Source: Arthrobacter sp. Leaf137
GTDB lineage: Bacteria > Actinomycetota > Actinomycetes > Actinomycetales > Micrococcaceae
Reading direction: 5' to 3'
Assembly (NCBI RefSeq): GCF_001423525.1
Contig: NZ_LMOI01000002.1
Span: 1 to 64,000 of the forward strand
Length of the DNA: 64,000 nucleotides
Positions 60,045 to 64,000 of the stretch are shown piece after piece (position 1 is the stretch's first letter; each line of letters starts with the position of its first letter). The notes beneath the pieces were generated by a model that was given only the letters and a program-made list of their open reading frames with translations, was not told the DNA's origin and did not search any database. A program made the position numbers and the translations under genes.

Positions 60045-62205
60045 GGGTCCACCGGCTGTCCGCCAGGTCATCGATCAGCATCACACTCTGACCCTGGATG
60101 GAATTCAACGCAGCTTCGAGCTCGGGGCCAACAACCACCCGGTCCCAGACCCCGGCCAACCGGTATGCGCTGTTGCCGCCCCTGCTTCCTGTGGGGCCAC
60201 CGTGGGCCAACTGCAGGGCGCCGAGGTAAGGGATGCGGCCGATGTCGGAAATCCCCCGGGCCAGGGAATCCACCAGCTGCGGTTTGCTGCGCGACGGGAT
60301 GCTCACAATCGCTGCCGGCCGGCCACCACCACTCCAGCCCGCCGTCCTGGAGTCACCTGTTCCCCACTCCCGCAGGACCTGGACGCAGGCCTGCAGCATG
60401 GCAGGGTCCACCGGACGGTCTTCCGCGCCGGCGGCGAAGATCGTGCGCAGGGCACCGCCCCAGCCAAGGTCGGTCAGCCTGGCCAGGACGCGGCCCTCTG
60501 ACAGCGCCTCCGGAGGCTTGATTTTTCCCTTAACCGGAACGCCCAGCCGGTCCATCCCGCTGGGCCACTGCAGCCGCGCTTCAAGGACGCCGCCGGCCCT
60601 GCTGAGCGTCTGCCCGGCCGCGTTCGTGGCATCGGCTGCGACGTCGGCGGGGAACCACTGCCCGGCGCAGTTGTCGCAACGGCCACAGGCGTGGGCAGTC
60701 TCATCATCAAGGACGGACGTGATGTACTCCATCCGGCACCCTGCAGTGTCCTGGTAGATGATCATGGAGTCCTGCTCATCTACGCGGGCCTCGGCAATGC
60801 GCTGGTACCGCTCCGCGTCATAGACCCACGGCCGCCCGGTGGAGCGCCAGCCGCCGCCTACCCGCTCCACGGCCCCATCCACCGAAAGGACCTTGAGCAG
60901 CAACTCCAGCGGGGTCCGGCGCAGGTCCACCCGTGCTTCCAGCGCCACGGTGGACACGGCACTTCCCGCCTCGGCAAGGGCCGTCAGGACTGCGGCAGCT
61001 TTCTCCTCCGCCGGCATGGACGCGGTGGCGAAGTACTGCCAGATGTCCCGGTCCTCGGAGCCCGGCAACAGCAGGACATCGGCGTTGGCGGCTCCACGGC
61101 CTGCACGGCCCACCTGCTGGTAGTAGGCAACCGGCGACGACGGCGCCCCGAGGTGGACCACGAACCCAAGGTCCGGCTTGTCGAAGCCCATGCCCAGTGC
61201 GGACGTGGCAACCAGGGCCTTGACCTGGTTGTCCTTGAGCAGCTGCTCGGCGCGTTCCCGGTCTGCGGGGTCGGTGCGGCCGGTGTAGGAAAGCACTTCG
61301 TGGCCCGCCTCCGCCAGCAAGCGGGCGGTGTCCTCGGCGGCGGAAACGGTCAGGGTGTAGATGATGCCGCTGCCGGGCAGGTCCGAGAGGTGGGTCAGCA
61401 GCCACCCGAGGCGCTGGCGGGCGTCAGGGAGCGTCAGGACGCCGAGCCGCAGCGAATCGCGGCCCAGGGCACCGCGGATGGTCAGGACGCCGGCGCCGAG
61501 TTGCTCTTCGATGTCATGGACCACGCGGGAGTTGGCGGTGGCCGTGGTGGCCAGCACCGGCACCGAATCCGGCAACTGCTCAATGAGGTCTGCGATCCGG
61601 CGGTAATCGGGACGGAAGTCGTGGCCCCAGTCCGAGATGCAGTGTGCCTCGTCGATGACCAGCAGTCCGGTGCGCCGGATCAGTTCCGGCAGCTGGTTTT
61701 CCCGGAAGGAGGGGTTGGTCAAACGTTCCGGTGAGACCAGGAGAACGTCAACCTGGTCCGCCGCAAGCTGTTCGCGGACGGTGTCCCACTCCAGCTGGTT
61801 CGCCGAGTTAATGGCCACGGCCCGGACACCGGCCCTGGCGGCAGCCGCCACCTGGTCACGCATCAGGGCCAGCAACGGCGACACGATCAGGGTGGGGCCG
61901 GCGCCCCGGCGGCGCAGCAGGAGCGACGCCACGAAATAGACAGCCGACTTGCCCCACCCGGTGCGCTGGACCACCAAAGTCCGCCGGCCGCCGTCGACGA
62001 GCGCCTCAATGGCCTCGTACTGGCCGTCGTGGAAATCCGCCCCGGCGTTTCCCACCAGCTCGCGCAGCACCGCCAGCGCCTGGCTGTGGGTGGCGGTACC
62101 GGATCCGCCCGGAGGGGATGGCTGCGCCGAGGAAGCGTCAGCCCCAAAATCAGCGTCTGAATCAATATCGGTGTGGGAAAGGGTGGCGTTCCGGTTATCA
62201 ACCAT
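59968..62205 (-). CDS. RecQ-like ATP-dependent DNA helicase with a C-terminal PRTase-like region
   Basis: A 745-residue superfamily 2 helicase. Motif I is VVQRTGWGKSAVYF, motif II is the DEAH box VIDEAHCISDWGHDFRPDY, motif III LATTATAN and motif VI QQVGRAGRG. A four-cysteine zinc site (CRMEY... CGRCDNC) and a winged-helix region follow. The last 120 residues contain VMLIDDLADSRWTLTVAG, which resembles a phosphoribosyltransferase PRPP loop with the usual TGxT replaced. ATG 62205 is used; the frame extends to 63780 only as antisense of the mutase gene. The stop lies inside the MFS gene, a 77-base convergent overlap. Confidence 0.9.
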   Translation of the reverse strand: MVDNRNATLSHTDIDSDADFGADASSAQPSPPGGSGTATHSQALAVLRELVGNAGADFHDGQYEAIEALVDGGRRTLVVQRTGWGKSAVYFVASLLLRRRGAGPTLIVSPLLALMRDQVAAAARAGVRAVAINSANQLEWDTVREQLAADQVDVLLVSPERLTNPSFRENQLPELIRRTGLLVIDEAHCISDWGHDFRPDYRRIADLIEQLPDSVPVLATTATANSRVVHDIEEQLGAGVLTIRGALGRDSLRLGVLTLPDARQRLGWLLTHLSDLPGSGIIYTLTVSAAEDTARLLAEAGHEVLSYTGRTDPADRERAEQLLKDNQVKALVATSALGMGFDKPDLGFVVHLGAPSSPVAYYQQVGRAGRGAANADVLLLPGSEDRDIWQYFATASMPAEEKAAAVLTALAEAGSAVSTVALEARVDLRRTPLELLLKVLSVDGAVERVGGGWRSTGRPWVYDAERYQRIAEARVDEQDSMIIYQDTAGCRMEYITSVLDDETAHACGRCDNCAGQWFPADVAADATNAAGQTLSRAGGVLEARLQWPSGMDRLGVPVKGKIKPPEALSEGRVLARLTDLGWGGALRTIFAAGAEDRPVDPAMLQACVQVLREWGTGDSRTAGWSGGGRPAAIVSIPSRSKPQLVDSLARGISDIGRIPYLGALQLAHGGPTGSRGGNSAYRLAGVWDRVVVGPELEAALNSIQGQSVMLIDDLADSRWTLTVAGRALRQAGAGAVLPLVLAQAG

Positions 62206-62346
62206 TGATTCAGTATCCCAGCCGCCCCTGACAACTGGCCTCCGCCCAACTGTTATGTGGAAAGGCCCACAGATCCTTTGCGTCACAATCACCAGCCCCG
62301 TCTCCCCCTCCACAGGCACCGCACGGGTCCACGTAAGATAAAGCCC

Positions 62347-63765
62347 GTGACTAGCGAACAGACAACGACTTTTGACCTTTCGGCATCCTTCAAGGCCTAC
62401 GACGTCCGCGGCATTGTGGGCGAATCGATCACCGCCGAAATCGTCGAAGCCGTGGGGGCCGCATTCGTGGACGTCCTGCAGCTCGAAGGCCAGACCATCC
62501 TGGTGGGCGGCGACATGCGCCCCTCCTCGCCCGAGTTCAGCAAGGCCTTCGCCGCCGGTGCTGCCACCCGAGGCGCCAACGTGGAACTGCTGGACCTGAT
62601 CTCCACCGATGAGCTCTACTTCGCCTGCGGCCTCCTCAACCGGGCAGGGGCCACCTTCACCGCGAGCCACAACCCCGCCGGCTACAACGGCATCAAGATG
62701 TCCAAGGCTGGCGCAGTCCCCATTTCCTCCGAAACCGGCCTGAAGGACATCCAGGCCCTTGCCGAGCACTACCTCAGCACGGGGACCATCCCGGCTGCCG
62801 GCCAGCGCGGCCAGATTGGTGTGCGTGACGTCCTGAAGGAGTACTCCGAGTACCTCCGCAAGCTGGTGGACCTCTCGGGTTCCCGCCGCCTGAAGGTTGT
62901 CGTGGATGCCGGAAACGGCATGGCCGGGCTGACCACGCCCGCAGTTCTGGGTGACGCCCTGCTGCCCAAGCTGCCGTTCGACATCATTCCGCTGTACTTC
63001 GAACTGGACGGTTCCTTCCCGAACCACCCCGCCAACCCGCTGGAGCCGGAAAACCTCCGGGACCTGCAGGCCGCCGTCGTCGAGCACGGTGCTGACATTG
63101 GGCTGGCCTTCGACGGCGACGCCGACCGCTGCTTCGTGGTGGACGAAAAGGGCGAGCCCGTCTCGCCGTCGGCCGTTACCGGCATGGTGGCCCGGCGCGA
63201 AATTGCCCGTGCGAAGGCCCAGGGCGAAGCCACCCCCACGATCATCCACAATCTCCTCACGTCCCGGGCTGTGGCCGAGCTGGTGGAGCACGACGGCGGC
63301 CGGGCCGTCCGCACGCGCGTGGGCCACTCCTTCATCAAGGCAGTCATGGCCGAGGAAGGCGCGGTGTTCGGCGGCGAGCACTCGGCACACTTCTACTTCC
63401 GCGACTTCTGGAACGCGGACACCGGCATGCTGGCTGCCATGCACGTCCTGGCCGCGCTGGGTGAACAGGACGGCCCGCTGTCCGAGCTCGGCCGCGAGTA
63501 CGAGCCCTATGTCAGCTCCGGGGAGATCAACTCCGAGGTGGACGACAAGCCGGCCGCCGTCGAGCGCGTGCGCGCAGACTTCGCCGCCGAGGACATCACC
63601 ATCGACACCCTGGACGGCAGCACCTTCACGGCCAACGACGGCAGCTACTGGTTTAACCTGCGCCCGTCCAACACCGAACCTTTCCTGCGGCTCAACGCCG
63701 AAGCGACAGACCAGGCCACGATGGAACGGGTCCGGGACCGGGTCCTGGCCCTTGTGCGGGCCTAG
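62347..63765 (+). CDS. Phosphomannomutase/phosphoglucomutase
   Basis: A 472-residue alpha-D-phosphohexomutase that moves phosphate between C6 and C1 of mannose or glucose. The phosphoserine loop is TASHNPAGYNG, the metal loop FDGDADRCF and the phosphate-binding loop RPSNTEPFLR; GGEHSAHFYF gives sugar specificity. GTG 62347 is preceded by TAAGAT with a seven-base gap, so a leaderless start is likely; the frame reaches further upstream without homology. The product feeds GDP-mannose and glycogen metabolism. The next gene starts three bases after its stop. Confidence 0.93.
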   Translation: MTSEQTTTFDLSASFKAYDVRGIVGESITAEIVEAVGAAFVDVLQLEGQTILVGGDMRPSSPEFSKAFAAGAATRGANVELLDLISTDELYFACGLLNRAGATFTASHNPAGYNGIKMSKAGAVPISSETGLKDIQALAEHYLSTGTIPAAGQRGQIGVRDVLKEYSEYLRKLVDLSGSRRLKVVVDAGNGMAGLTTPAVLGDALLPKLPFDIIPLYFELDGSFPNHPANPLEPENLRDLQAAVVEHGADIGLAFDGDADRCFVVDEKGEPVSPSAVTGMVARREIARAKAQGEATPTIIHNLLTSRAVAELVEHDGGRAVRTRVGHSFIKAVMAEEGAVFGGEHSAHFYFRDFWNADTGMLAAMHVLAALGEQDGPLSELGREYEPYVSSGEINSEVDDKPAAVERVRADFAAEDITIDTLDGSTFTANDGSYWFNLRPSNTEPFLRLNAEATDQATMERVRDRVLALVRA

Positions 63766-63768
63766 ACC

Positions 63769-64000
63769 ATGGCTGACCATACCGGGCGCGCTGCGGCGGG
63801 GCAGGAAAGCTGGCGGGATTCTGTCCCCGAAGCCACGGCGACCGACCTTGAAAATCTCCTCGGAACCGGCGTCAGCGCCGCCCAGGAGCAGCTTCAGCGC
63901 GCCGGCGGCTTCCTCCCGTTCGCCCTCACGGTGCAGAACGACGGCGAGGTACGGCTGGTCGCGGTTTCACCGGCGGATGCCGGGGACGGAAGCGAAGCCG
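63769..64000 (+). CDS. Unidentified protein, cut by the window end
   Basis: The frame opens at ATG 63769, three bases after the mutase stop, and stays open to the edge (77 codons seen). It begins MADHTGRAAAGQESW and is acidic and Ala-rich with no signal or membrane segment. The tight spacing indicates translation coupled to the mutase. I do not recognise the family from this fragment. Confidence 0.7.
   Translation, partial: MADHTGRAAAGQESWRDSVPEATATDLENLLGTGVSAAQEQLQRAGGFLPFALTVQNDGEVRLVAVSPADAGDGSEA

Noticed and set aside
62206-63780. N-terminal extension of the helicase frame over the mutase gene
   Set aside because: Antisense to the mutase and composed of shadow-like sequence; the helicase begins naturally at MVDNRN.

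Overview
The window is a GC-rich chromosomal segment of a Micrococcaceae-type actinobacterium, most likely Arthrobacter or Pseudarthrobacter. This rests on the actinobacterial rRNA leader at the left edge, the carD-ispD-ispF-cysS-rlmB order, the GlgE trehalose-to-glucan pathway with a fused maltokinase/branching enzyme, a SenX3-RegX3-PhoU locus, a Bpa-type proteasome activator ending in GQYL, tRNA genes without an encoded CCA, and many leaderless start sites. Genus is inference; no database search was possible. No phage, transposon, integrase or CRISPR array was seen.

Layout. 1-390: leader and promoters of an rRNA operon lying to the left on the minus strand. 0.4-15.6 kb: glycogen/trehalose block, with glgE-treS-mak/glgB (minus), divergent glgP (plus) and glgX (minus); glgX is followed by a secreted Sa-type RNase and a barstar-like inhibitor. 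A ThDP-dependent pyruvate oxidase-like gene sits in between. 15.7-20.2 kb: rlmB, cysS, ispF, ispD, carD (minus). 20.5-26.2 kb: lipoprotein, regX3-senX3 divergent from phoU around a phosphate box, gpmA, a methyltransferase behind a 20-bp palindrome, and a DUF2516 protein. 26.2-31.2 kb: a transsulfuration enzyme, tmk-holB-lipoprotein hydrolase, and tRNA-Thr(CGT). 31.2-33.5 kb: the least conventional stretch, with an I36-like secreted protein and a compact three-gene membrane operon headed by a 35-residue micro-ORF. 33.5-41.4 kb: ndh, small proteins, an aldo/keto reductase, bpa with a helical partner, and ybdD-cstA. 41.7-47.2 kb: an FtsX-type ABC exporter under a PadR regulator with a clear inverted-repeat operator, a quinone reductase and tRNA-Ser(TGA). 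47.4-58.3 kb: a VOC protein, a 1514-residue secreted nuclease/5'-nucleotidase fusion, an FAD/NAD(P) protein, an S9 peptidase and a GNAT protein. 58.3-64.0 kb: tRNA-Ser(GCT), an MFS exporter whose 3' end overlaps a RecQ-like helicase, a phosphohexomutase, and an unfinished gene at the edge.

How it fits together. TreS turns trehalose into maltose, the Mak half phosphorylates maltose, GlgE polymerises maltose-1-phosphate and the GlgB half branches the product; GlgP and GlgX break the polymer down. The rest is mainly housekeeping plus scavenging of extracellular nucleic acid and phosphate (secreted RNase, nuclease/nucleotidase, RegX3 regulation).

No clearly new system stands out. The best candidates for something undescribed are the micro-ORF/membrane trio at 32.07-33.10 kb, the mirrored repeat over the bpa start, the palindrome in front of the methyltransferase gene, and the RNase/inhibitor pair tied to glycogen debranching. 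A practical result is that 17 genes carry a TANNNT -10 hexamer exactly 6-7 bases before the start codon, which fixes several starts as leaderless.
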